From positions 1-64,000 of the forward strand of contig CAMCUD010000007.1 of the NCBI GenBank assembly GCA_945878865.1: DNA of 64,000 nucleotides. Reading direction: 5' to 3'. Source of the stretch: Bifidobacterium breve. Its GTDB lineage: Bacteria > Actinomycetota > Thermoleophilia > Solirubrobacterales > Solirubrobacteraceae. A program made the position numbers and the translations under genes. Positions within the stretch are counted from its first letter, which is position 1; every line of letters begins with the position of its first letter. Positions 1 to 8,439 of this stretch are shown here, piece after piece. Below the pieces are notes generated by a model. It worked only from the letters and a program-made list of their open reading frames with translations, did no database searches and was not told the origin of the DNA.

Positions 1-46
1 CGAACGTCTGATCACCGTTGCTATAGCGACGGTGATCAGACGTTCG
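1..46. terminator. Long perfect hairpin, probable bidirectional terminator
   Basis: An 18-base arm CGAACGTCTGATCACCGT pairs perfectly with its reverse complement. A T-G wobble and two more pairs extend the stem to 21 pairs, closing a TATA tetraloop at 22-25. It lies 37 bases beyond the stop of the HtrA-type protease, so it probably ends the his-trp-protease operon. There is no U-tract on either side; what follows is G-rich. The gene to the left is outside the window, so bidirectionality is inferred. Confidence 0.7.
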
Positions 47-83
47 GCGCGGAGGGGGGGCGCGGTGGCCGCGCCGCGGCCCG

Positions 84-1283
84 TCAGCCCTGCGAGACCA
101 CGCTCGGGCGCTGCGTGAGCTTCACGCGCAGCGAGCGCTCCTGGCCGTCGCGCTCGACGACCACGGTGACCGTCTCCCCCGGCTTGCGCGTGCTGACGAC
201 CCGCGCGACGTCCTCACTCGTCCGGATCGGCTGCCCCGCAATCTCGGTGATGACGTCCCCGCCGAGCAGCACCGGGTCGGACCCGACCTGGGCCTGGACG
301 TCGCCGCCGGCGAGCTTCGCCGATTCCGCCGGGCTCCCGGGCTCCACGGTCTGCACGAGCGCGCCGCGCTTCGCCGTGATGCCGAGCTTCTCCAGTGCCG
401 GGCTCACCGTCACCGACGTCAGGCCGAGCCAGGCGCGGTCCACGCGGCCCTTGGCCTTCAGCTGGGGGATGACCTCCTTCGCGGTGTCGATCGGCACCGC
501 GAAGCCGATGCCGACGCTGCCGCGCTCGCCGTCGGCCGTCTGGATCTGCGAGTTGACGCCGATCACCCGGCCCGCGGCGTCGATCAAGGGGCCGCCGGAG
601 TTGCCGGGGTTGATCGGCGCGTCGGTCTGGATGACGTTGTCGATGGTGAAGTCGTCCAGCCCCTTGATGCGGCGTTGCAGCGCGCTGACCACCCCGGTCG
701 TCAGCGTGCGCTCCAGACCGAACGGGTTGCCGATCGCGACCGTCGGGTCGCCCACCTGCACGTCCTTGCTGACCCCGAGTTGCAGGGGCACGAGCTTCGC
801 GTCGTCGGGGTCCACCTTCACCAGCGCGAGGTCGGTCGAGAGGTCCTTGCCGATGACCTTGCCCGTCGCGAGCTTCTCGCCCTCGAACTGCACGCTGAGC
901 CGCACCGCGCCTTCGACGACGTGGGCGTTCGTGAGGATCGTGCCGTCCCGGTCGATGACGAACCCGGTGCCCGTCGACTCATTGGACTGCTGGGTCTCGA
1001 ACAGGTCGAACGGCGATTGGCTGCGCTGGACCACCTGTGCGCGGATGAGCACGACACCCGGAGCGTCGCGCTCGTAGATCTGCCGCGGGGTGAGCCCGAG
1101 CGTGTCGCGCCCCGCCGACGAGCGATCCGTGGTCGACGTCGCCCGCGACGCGCTCAGCGGCGCCTGCTGGATGACGGTGCGGGAGTCGGGGCCGCGGACC
1201 TGGTCGTAGCCGACCAGCACCACAGCGACGACCAGCCCGCCGAGGAAGGCCGAGACGAACGGGGACCGCAGCTTCTCGCGCAC
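84..1283 (-). CDS. Membrane-anchored HtrA/DegP-type serine protease with PDZ domain
   Basis: A 399-residue S1C-family serine protease, predicted to sit outside the membrane and degrade or sense misfolded envelope proteins. Residues 9-25 form one N-terminal membrane anchor without a cleavage site, then a Ser/Thr-rich linker to about 60. The trypsin-like domain has the triad His121 (TNAHVV), Asp151 (STDLALV) and Ser229 (GNSGGP). A C-terminal PDZ domain covers about 285-390. The start is GTG, 19 bases after the trpC stop, so the gene probably rides at the end of the tryptophan operon and is followed by the 1-46 hairpin. The physiological link with trp genes is unknown; it may be only a shared transcript. 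Confidence 0.93.
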   Translation of the reverse strand: MREKLRSPFVSAFLGGLVVAVVLVGYDQVRGPDSRTVIQQAPLSASRATSTTDRSSAGRDTLGLTPRQIYERDAPGVVLIRAQVVQRSQSPFDLFETQQSNESTGTGFVIDRDGTILTNAHVVEGAVRLSVQFEGEKLATGKVIGKDLSTDLALVKVDPDDAKLVPLQLGVSKDVQVGDPTVAIGNPFGLERTLTTGVVSALQRRIKGLDDFTIDNVIQTDAPINPGNSGGPLIDAAGRVIGVNSQIQTADGERGSVGIGFAVPIDTAKEVIPQLKAKGRVDRAWLGLTSVTVSPALEKLGITAKRGALVQTVEPGSPAESAKLAGGDVQAQVGSDPVLLGGDVITEIAGQPIRTSEDVARVVSTRKPGETVTVVVERDGQERSLRVKLTQRPSVVSQG

Positions 1284-1302
1284 CGCCCCGACGCTCCGGC
1301 GT

Positions 1303-2103
1303 CTACAGCTCCGTCTCGTCGGCCTCGAGCCCGGTGAGGACCCGCGTGGCCGCCTCGAGGTCCTCGCTGCGCATCAGCGCCTCCCCGATGAGCACCGCGT
1401 CGATGCCGACCCGCTCGAGCTCCTCGATCTGCTCGCGCGTGTGGAACCCCGACTCGGCGACGACGGTCTTGCCTGCCGGGACGTCGCTCAGCAGCTCGAA
1501 CGTCCGCTGGATGTCGACGGTGAAGTCGCCGAGGTCGCGGTTGTTGATCCCGATGATGTCCGCGTCGATGACCTCGAGCGCGCACTCGAGTTCCTCCTCG
1601 TCGTGCACCTCGACGATGATGTCGAGGTCCAGGCCGCGGGCCTCGTCGTGCAGGCGCTTCAGCGGCTTGGGGTCGAGCGCGGCGACGATGAGCAGGATCG
1701 CGTCGGCGCCCGCGGCGGCCGACTCGATCACCTGGTAGCTGTCGACGATGAAGTCCTTGCGCAGGATCGGCAGGCCGCAGGCCGCGCGGGCAGCGCGCAG
1801 ATCGTCCAGCGAGCCACCGAAGTTGCGCTCCTCCGTGAGGATCGAGAGCGCCGCGGCGCCGCCGGCCTCGTAGGCGCGGACGATGTCGGCGATGTCGCCG
1901 CCCTCGCGGATCGGGCCCGCCGACGGCGACCGGCGCTTGTGCTCGGCGATGAGCGACACGCCCGGGCGCGACAGCGCCTCGCTGAACGGACGGTCGTCGC
2001 GCTCGACGAGCCTGGCCTCGAGATCGGCCGGGGGAATCTGCTTGCGCCGCCGCTTGACGTCCTCGCGGGTCGTCTCGACGATGCGCTCCAACACACTGCT
2101 CAC
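1303..2103 (-). CDS. trpC: Indole-3-glycerol phosphate synthase
   Basis: A 266-residue monofunctional TIM-barrel enzyme that converts carboxyphenylamino-deoxyribulose phosphate to indole-3-glycerol phosphate in cytoplasmic tryptophan synthesis. Family signatures are the EHKRRSPSAG segment (Glu54, Lys56), the LRKDFIVD strand with catalytic Lys116, the GINNRDL strand, the ESGF strand and the phosphate-binding LIGEALM region near the C-terminus. The length is normal. The GTG start overlaps the trpD stop by four bases (GTGA at 2100-2103), so translation is probably coupled. trpF, trpB and trpA are not in the window. Confidence 0.97.
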   Translation of the reverse strand: MSSVLERIVETTREDVKRRRKQIPPADLEARLVERDDRPFSEALSRPGVSLIAEHKRRSPSAGPIREGGDIADIVRAYEAGGAAALSILTEERNFGGSLDDLRAARAACGLPILRKDFIVDSYQVIESAAAGADAILLIVAALDPKPLKRLHDEARGLDLDIIVEVHDEEELECALEVIDADIIGINNRDLGDFTVDIQRTFELLSDVPAGKTVVAESGFHTREQIEELERVGIDAVLIGEALMRSEDLEAATRVLTGLEADETEL

Positions 2104-3135
2104 GCGGGTGCCAGCTCCTGGGTCGTGGCGATGAGGCGCTCGAGCGTCTCCCCCGCCCGGCCGTCGGCGACGGCCTCCGCGGCGGCTTCGACACCCTCGC
2201 GCAGCGTGCGCGCCGCCCCGCCCGCGTAGACCGCGGCGCCGGCGTTGAGCACAGCGAGATCGTGGGTCGGCGTGCCCGGCCCGTGCTCCCCGCTGAAGAT
2301 CGCGCGCGCGATCGCGGCGTTCTCCTCGGGGCCACCGCCTGCGGTGGCGGCGTGATCGGGGTGGCGCAGGAGGCCGAAGTCCTCGGGCAGGACCGTGCTG
2401 CGATGCAGGTCCGTGCCGTCGACCTCGACGACCGTGGTGGGTGCGGCAACGCTCATCTCGTCCAGTCCGTCGGCCGAGGATACGACGAGTGCCCGATCGA
2501 CTCCAAGGCGGGCCAGCGCCTCGGCGATCCGGTCGATGAACGCGGGATCGCTGACACCGATGAGCTGGCGCCGTGCGCCGGCCGGGTTCGTCAGCGGCCC
2601 CAGGAAATTGAAGATCGTGCGCACCGCGAGCTCTTTGCGCACCGGGACGACGTGGCGCATCGCAGCGTGATGAGCCGGCGCGAACATGAAGCCGAACCCG
2701 ATCTCGTCGATGCAGCGGCCGACGTGGTCGGCGTCGAGGTCGATCCGCACGCCGAGCGCCTCGAGCACGTCTGCCGAGCCCGACTTGCCGGTCGCGCTGC
2801 GGTTGCCGTGCTTGGCGACCGCACAGCCTGCGCCCGCCGCGATGATCGCCGCGGTCGTCGAGACGTTGAACGTCTGGCGGCCACCACCCGTGCCCGCCGT
2901 ATCGACGAGATCGTGCCGCGAGGTGACGACCGGCGTGGCGAGCTTGCGCATCGCCCGCGCGAGCCCCTCGACCTCCTTCGACGTCTCCCCCTTCGTCCGC
3001 AGCGCGATGAGGAACGCCGCGGCCTGCACTTCGCTGGCGTCGCCGCGCATGATGATGTCCAGCACCTCGGCGGCCTGCTCGGCGGTGAGGTCCTGGCCCG
3101 ACGCGAGCGCGTCAATGGCGGGCGTGAGAATCGGG

Positions 3136-3143
<8 letters not shown>
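2100..3143 (-). CDS. trpD: Anthranilate phosphoribosyltransferase
   Basis: A 347-residue enzyme that transfers phosphoribose from PRPP to anthranilate. The signatures are the PRPP-binding DTAGTGGG loop (GTGG at about 84-87), the NVST segment and the KHGNR motif at 111-115. I chose the ATG at 3143 because it overlaps the trpG end as ATGCCTGA (8 bases) and gives the standard N-terminus ending in DLTAEQA. An in-frame ATG at 3167 would add eight atypical residues. The stop overlaps the trpC start by four bases. It is part of hisIE-trpEGDC. Confidence 0.96.
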
Positions 3144-3698
<555 letters not shown>

Positions 3699-3702
<4 letters not shown>

Positions 3703-5177
3703 GGCCAGTCCGGCTGGTCGAGGGCGAGCTCGATCGCCCGACGCACCGCGCGCGACTTGTTCTCCGACTCGGCGAACTCGTACGCGGGTTTGGCGTCGGC
3801 CACGGTACCGCCGCCCGCCTGGATGTGCGCGACCCCGTCCTTGACCACGACCGTGCGGATGTGGATGCACGTGTCGAGGTCGCCTGTGTAGGAGAGGTAG
3901 CCGATCGCCCCGCCGTAGCCGCCGCGCTTGACGGGCTCGAGCTCGTCGATGATCTGCATCGCGCGGACCTTCGGCGCCCCGCTCAGCGTCCCCGCGGGCA
4001 GCACGCTGCGCAGCGCGTCCATCGCGGTGACGTCCTCGCGCAACTCCCCGGAGACGCTGGAGACGATGTGCATGACGTGCGAGTAGTGCTCCACGCTCAT
4101 GTACGTGTCGACCTTCACGCTGCCGTACTCCGAGACCCGACCGAGGTCGTTGCGCGCGAGGTCGACGAGCATCACGTGCTCGGCGCGTTCCTTCTCGTCG
4201 GCGAGCATCTCCTCGGCCAGCGCGCGGTCCTCCTCCTCCGTGGCGCCGCGCGGCTTCGTCCCGGCGATCGGCCGGGTGGAGACACGTCGACCGTGCACGG
4301 TCAGCAGCGGCTCGGGTGACGCGCCGGCGATGTGGAAGTCCCCGAAATCCAGGAAGTACATGTACGGCGACGGGTTGACGACCCGCAGCCCGCGGTAGAT
4401 CGAGAACGGGTCGAGATCGACCTCCGCGCTCCAGCGCTGCGACGGGACGACCTGGAACGTGTCGCCCGCGTGGCAGTACTCGACGATCCGCTCGACCATC
4501 GACTCGAACTGCTCGCGCGGCATGTTCGACACGAACTCAGGCTTCGAGCGAGGCCCATGCGGGACCGCGCGCGGCACCGCGCCGTTGAGCGTCTCGCGCA
4601 CCTCGGCGATGGTCCGCAGCGCCTCGGCGTAGGCGAGGTCGAGATCCGTGCCGGCCTCGGCGTGCACGTGCGCGTAGATCGACACCGTGTGCTTGAGGTG
4701 GTCGAACACCACGAGCACGTCGGACAGCATGAGCGCCATGTCCGGCAGGCCGACCGGGTCGGGGTTCGGCGCACCGAGCGGCTCGACGGTGCGCACGAGG
4801 TCGTAGCCGAAGAACCCGACCGCGCCACCGGCGAACGGCGGCAGATCCTCCAGCGGCGCCTGGCGGTAGCGGCCCACCTCCGACGCCGCCAGCGCGTACG
4901 GATCGGACGGCGAGTCGCCCAGCGACCACCGCACGACGCTGCGCGGCTTCACGCCGATGAACGAGTACCGCCCGAACCGCTGGCCCAGCTCGGCGCTCTC
5001 CAGCAGGAACGCCGGCTCGTCCGACGCCGCCGCCCGGAGCTTGAGGAACGCGCTGACCGGCGTCTCGACGTCGTCGATGAACGAGTGCCGCAGCGGGATG
5101 AGGTTGTAGTCCTGCGCGAGGGCTCGAACCCTGTCGACCGACGGCTCGACCGGGAGCGCGTCAGCGGCGACGGCCAT
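3699..5177 (-). CDS. trpE: Anthranilate synthase component I
   Basis: A 492-residue chorismate-utilising enzyme that makes anthranilate from chorismate with TrpG. The N-terminal domain contains a LLES element like the tryptophan feedback site of the family. The C-terminal chorismate-binding domain shows [18 protein letters not shown], the SGAPK segment and [12 protein letters not shown]. The ATG at 5177 has a strong AGGAGG Shine-Dalgarno seven bases upstream and lies 17 bases inside the hisIE end, so translation is coupled to hisIE. Anthranilate rather than aminodeoxychorismate synthesis is favoured by the trp neighbours. Confidence 0.96.
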
Positions 5178-5757
5178 TGAGCACCTCCTGCGCGCCGCGG
5201 ATCGTGTGATCGCGGCCCTGGAGCAGCGCGAGCAGGTGGTAGAGCACGTCCGCGGCCTCCTCGTCGACGCGCTCGTCGCTCTCTTCCCGCACGGCGCGGA
5301 CGACCTCCTCGGCCTCCTCCTGCACCTTCTCCCCGGCGAACGCCGGGTTGGCGAGCAGCTCGTTTGTGTACGAGCCCTCGGTGGGCGCGGCGGCCCGCTC
5401 GGCCATGAGCCGCGTCAGGTGCGGGATCGCCTCGTGCGGCGCATGCGCCTCGACGTCCCCGTTGAAGAAGCACGTCCGCGCGCCGGTGTGGCACGCCGGG
5501 CCGGCCGGCTCGACGAGCGCGAGCAGCGCGTCGCCGTCGCAGTCCAGGCGCAGCGCGCGGACCTTCTGCACGTTGCCCGAGGTCGCGCCCTTGTGCCAGA
5601 GCTCCTGCCGCGAGCGGCTCCACAGGTGGAGCTCACCCGTCTCGCGCGTCAGGCGCAGCGCCTCCTCGTTGGCGTACGCGAGCGTGAGGACCTCCCCCGT
5701 GCTCCAGTCCTGGATGACGACGGGGACGAGGCCGTTGGCGTCGAAGCGGATCTCCAT
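5161..5757 (-). CDS. hisIE: Bifunctional phosphoribosyl-AMP cyclohydrolase / phosphoribosyl-ATP pyrophosphatase
   Basis: A 198-residue fusion catalysing steps two and three of histidine synthesis. The HisI half (1-110) has [17 protein letters not shown], the metal-binding DCDGD (Cys73) and the second cysteine pair in [10 protein letters not shown] (Cys89, Cys96). The HisE half (about 125-198) has KVQEEAEEV and [10 protein letters not shown], an all-alpha NTP-pyrophosphohydrolase signature. The ATG at 5757 matches the conserved start; a TAGACT -10-like box lies ten bases upstream. It is the first gene of the trp transcript and overlaps trpE by 17 bases, so a histidine gene is embedded in a tryptophan operon. 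Confidence 0.95.
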   Translation of the reverse strand: MEIRFDANGLVPVVIQDWSTGEVLTLAYANEEALRLTRETGELHLWSRSRQELWHKGATSGNVQKVRALRLDCDGDALLALVEPAGPACHTGARTCFFNGDVEAHAPHEAIPHLTRLMAERAAAPTEGSYTNELLANPAFAGEKVQEEAEEVVRAVREESDERVDEEAADVLYHLLALLQGRDHTIRGAQEVLNGRRR

Positions 5758-5767
5758 GGCCCGCCGG

Positions 5768-5773
5768 AGTCTA
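5768..5773 (-). promoter_or_regulatory. Putative -10 box of hisIE-trp operon
   Basis: TAGACT on the minus strand, ten bases before the hisIE ATG. The spacing would leave an almost absent 5' leader. It also falls between the collagen-like gene stop (5786) and hisIE, so the trp genes can be expressed separately. No good -35 was identified. Confidence 0.45.
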
Positions 5774-5785
5774 CGAGCGGGAGGC

Positions 5786-6412
5786 TCAGCGACGGCGGAA
5801 GCCGCGTGCGACGCGCCGGGCGGCAAACCGCCGGCCGTTGGCCTTGAGCTTGAACTCGGTGCGCAGCAGGACCTGCGTGCGCGGGTTGGCGCGCAGCAGC
5901 GCGCGGCCCCGCTCGGTGAACTTCACGGTGGTGACGTACTGCCCCGTCGCCGAGATCGTGCCGGTCGCGGTGCCGATCCGGATGGGCTTGCGCTTGCGCC
6001 GCCCGCGCACGAACGGGAACACGACGTAGACGCCCCATGTGGCGGTGCCCGCCGCGACGAACCGCTGCTTGAACGTCAGCCCCTTCCGACTCAGGCGGAC
6101 GTCCGTGACGTCGCGCAGGCCGGAGAGGATCGCGCTGTCCGACGGCAGCGGCTGGTTCGGCCCACTCGGCCCGGTCCCGCCCGTCGGCCCCGTCGGACCG
6201 GTGGGCGTGTCGCCCGTCGGGCCCGTCGGACCGGTGGGACCTGTCGGCCCGGTCGGCCCCGCCGCGTAGGCGATGCTCTGTCCGATCGGCGCATTGGCGA
6301 ACGGGAACTGCGCGTTCCACACGACTGCGGCGCCGATGGCGATGCCCGACGCGACGAAGCGCCGGCGCGTGACGTCGCTGGTGGTCTCTTCGGGGGTGCG
6401 GTCGTCGGTCAT
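5786..6412 (-). CDS. Tat-exported collagen-like GPT-repeat protein
   Basis: A 208-residue predicted exported protein. Residues 15-20 (TRRRFV) fit a twin-arginine motif, followed by a hydrophobic stretch to about 33. Residues 52-86 are collagen-type Gly-X-Y triplets dominated by Gly-Pro-Thr with one phase break (GDTPTGPT). Residues 95-208 form a basic, probably beta-rich C-terminal domain I do not recognise. The ATG overlaps the stop of the upstream glycosyltransferase by four bases (ATGA). In bacterial collagen-like proteins such as BclA of Bacillus exosporium, GPT threonines are O-glycosylated. Coupling to a glycosyltransferase suggests, but does not prove, the same here. Confidence 0.85.
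   Translation of the reverse strand: MTDDRTPEETTSDVTRRRFVASGIAIGAAVVWNAQFPFANAPIGQSIAYAAGPTGPTGPTGPTGPTGDTPTGPTGPTGGTGPSGPNQPLPSDSAILSGLRDVTDVRLSRKGLTFKQRFVAAGTATWGVYVVFPFVRGRRKRKPIRIGTATGTISATGQYVTTVKFTERGRALLRANPRTQVLLRTEFKLKANGRRFAARRVARGFRRR
6155..6259 (-). repeat. Nine-base repeats encoding Gly-Pro-Thr triplets
   Basis: Degenerate tandem repeats of a nine-base unit (minus strand GGNCCNACN type) encode collagen-like residues 52-86 of the exported protein. Such tracts usually vary in copy number between strains by slippage. Confidence 0.8.
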
Positions 6413-8439
6413 CGGAGCGCGGGACGGGACGCTACCTCGCCCATCGGCCGGCCCGCGCCGGTTGCCTGCAGCATCGACTGCACGCCGTCGAGCGGCACCA
6501 GCGCGAGCCCGGCCGCCGCGTCGCTGATGCCGAAGCTCAGGACGAGGTCGTCGCCGCGCCTCGCCATGCCCGCGCAGAACTCCACGCGGTCGCTCGTGAA
6601 CGTGAACGGCGCGCTGACCGCGGCGAGGCGAAACGCGCGGTCGAGCCGCACGAACCGGTGCAGGTACCGCGGCTTGCGCTCGGCGCGGTCGACCTCGTGG
6701 ACGACGAACAGCCAGCCGTCCTCGACCTCCACCCCCTGCGATCCGCCGCGCAGCGCCGCGGCGCCCTCGGGCGCCTCAGCGCGGGCGACCTCCTCCACCG
6801 CGCCCGTCACCGTGTCGCAGCGCAGCACGACGGTCGGCCCGCACGCGTAGACGAAGTGCAGTGTCCCGCCGGCGACGAACGGCATCCAGTTCTTCTCATG
6901 GCGCTCGGGGTCCGGCCCGTCGAGCGGCAGCACCTCGGTGATCGCCGCGTCGTCGAGGCGCAGCAGCGCCATGCGCCGCCGCTCGTCGGGATCGAGGTCG
7001 CACACCGTCGCGCTGGCGAACCAGTCGTCACCGACCCGGATCAGGCGGCAGTCCTCGTAGCCCTGGATCTGCGACGGGAAGCGCGGCGGCCCGTCGGCGC
7101 GGTCCTCGATCGGCGCGATCGACGTGACGGCGAGCCCGCCGTCGAGGCCGAGCAGGTAGTTGACGTTGCGCAGCGTGCCGTCGCGGTGCAGCACGCCCTG
7201 CTGGATGCGGTAGTTCGCGGTGCGCAGGATCAGCGCGAAGCCGTCGCCGTCGGCGGCGACGCTCGGGTTGAACGACGGCCACGCCGGGCGGACCTCGACA
7301 TGGATCTCGCCCGTCCGGGTCTCCGGGACGAGCGCCGTGAGCCGCGGCGCGGCGACCCGCCCGCCCGGCAGCGCGCGGCGCTCGGTGCGCACCCCGGCGC
7401 CGAGCTCCTCGAGCGCCTCCTCCGTGAACGCCGCGACGTCGGCGGGCACGTCGTCGGCGTCGAGCACCGCGAGCAGGTCTTCGCGCGCCTGCTCGAGCTC
7501 GCCCAGACCGGCGGCGGCCAGCCCGCGCTCGTAGCGCAGCCCCCACGTGTAGACCCACCGGTGCACGAAGAGGATGTCCGACGGATAGGCGATCTCCAGC
7601 CCCCGTTCGGCGAACAGGTGCGCAGCGGCGAGGTTGCCCGCCGCGCGATGCGCCCGGGCGAGCTCGTGCAGCGGCTCGGCGCGGCTCGGGCGCCGGCCCC
7701 ACGCCTCGAGCAGCACCGGCGTGCCCCACGCGACATCACGCTCAGCCTTCAGCGCGCCTTCCTGGAGGTTGGCGTAGAACGTCTCCTCCTCCCAGCCCCC
7801 GAGCTCGACGCGCCGGCGGTACCAGTCGATCGCCAGGTCGAGCTCACCGAGGTCGCGGTAGGTCTGCGCGAGGTAGAAGACCGGTCGCGCGCGTCCGGGA
7901 TGCTCGGCGATGTCGCGCTTGAGCAGCCCGACGTCGCGGATGAGCTTCGTGCGCCGCGCGGCGCCATCGGCGTGGTGGTCGATGACCAACGCGTCGAGCT
8001 CCTCCTGCACGTACTGGCCGTCGCAGGCGAGGTACTCGTGCGTCGAGCCCTCGAACCACCAGTGCCGGTCGCCGCGCACGAGGCGCGGCACGCCGAAGTC
8101 CAGCGCGCCCGTCTCGCGCAGCAGGTACGCGTCCGCGGACAGCGGAGGGATCGGCCCGCGCTGGAGCACTTCCATGTCCGCGTCGAGCAGGAGGAGGTGG
8201 TCGGCGGCGCCTCGCGCGCGGCACATGAGCTCGCTGCGGTTGTGGCCGAAGTCGACCCACGGCGTGTGGTGCAGCTCGCCCGGGATGCCCGCGAGCGCCC
8301 GTTCGATGACCTGCGGGGTCGCGTCCGTCGAGCCGGTGTCGCAGATCACCCACGTGTCGATGAGACCGGCGACCGACGCGAGGCAGCGCTCGAGGATCGC
8401 GGCCTCGTCGCGGACGATCATGCAGAGCGCGACCGTCAT
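6409..8439 (-). CDS. GT2 glycosyltransferase fused to TPR and beta-propeller domains
   Basis: A 676-residue three-part protein. Residues 1-170 are a GT-A family 2 glycosyltransferase (MIVRDEAAILERCL, CDTGSTD, and metal-binding DAD at 86-88). Residues about 180-330 carry TPR-like helices with YLAQTYRDLGELDLAI and further repeats. Residues about 390-660 resemble a five-bladed propeller of the GH43/GH130 type (FNPSVAADGDGFAL, YEDCRLIRVGDDWFASATV). The ATG at 8439 overlaps the upstream gene stop by four bases, and its own stop overlaps the collagen-like gene start by four. No signal peptide, so it is cytoplasmic. Donor and acceptor are unknown; the coupled collagen-like protein is a candidate acceptor. 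Confidence 0.85.
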   Translation of the reverse strand: MTVALCMIVRDEAAILERCLASVAGLIDTWVICDTGSTDATPQVIERALAGIPGELHHTPWVDFGHNRSELMCRARGAADHLLLLDADMEVLQRGPIPPLSADAYLLRETGALDFGVPRLVRGDRHWWFEGSTHEYLACDGQYVQEELDALVIDHHADGAARRTKLIRDVGLLKRDIAEHPGRARPVFYLAQTYRDLGELDLAIDWYRRRVELGGWEEETFYANLQEGALKAERDVAWGTPVLLEAWGRRPSRAEPLHELARAHRAAGNLAAAHLFAERGLEIAYPSDILFVHRWVYTWGLRYERGLAAAGLGELEQAREDLLAVLDADDVPADVAAFTEEALEELGAGVRTERRALPGGRVAAPRLTALVPETRTGEIHVEVRPAWPSFNPSVAADGDGFALILRTANYRIQQGVLHRDGTLRNVNYLLGLDGGLAVTSIAPIEDRADGPPRFPSQIQGYEDCRLIRVGDDWFASATVCDLDPDERRRMALLRLDDAAITEVLPLDGPDPERHEKNWMPFVAGGTLHFVYACGPTVVLRCDTVTGAVEEVARAEAPEGAAALRGGSQGVEVEDGWLFVVHEVDRAERKPRYLHRFVRLDRAFRLAAVSAPFTFTSDRVEFCAGMARRGDDLVLSFGISDAAAGLALVPLDGVQSMLQATGAGRPMGEVASRPALR

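Noticed and set aside
1-46. Perfect dyad as an attachment or recombination site
   Set aside because: No integrase, tRNA or mobile genes nearby; position after an operon end favours a terminator.
6155-6259. Tandem repeat that could be taken for a CRISPR array
   Set aside because: The repeats are contiguous nine-base units without spacers and encode collagen triplets in frame.
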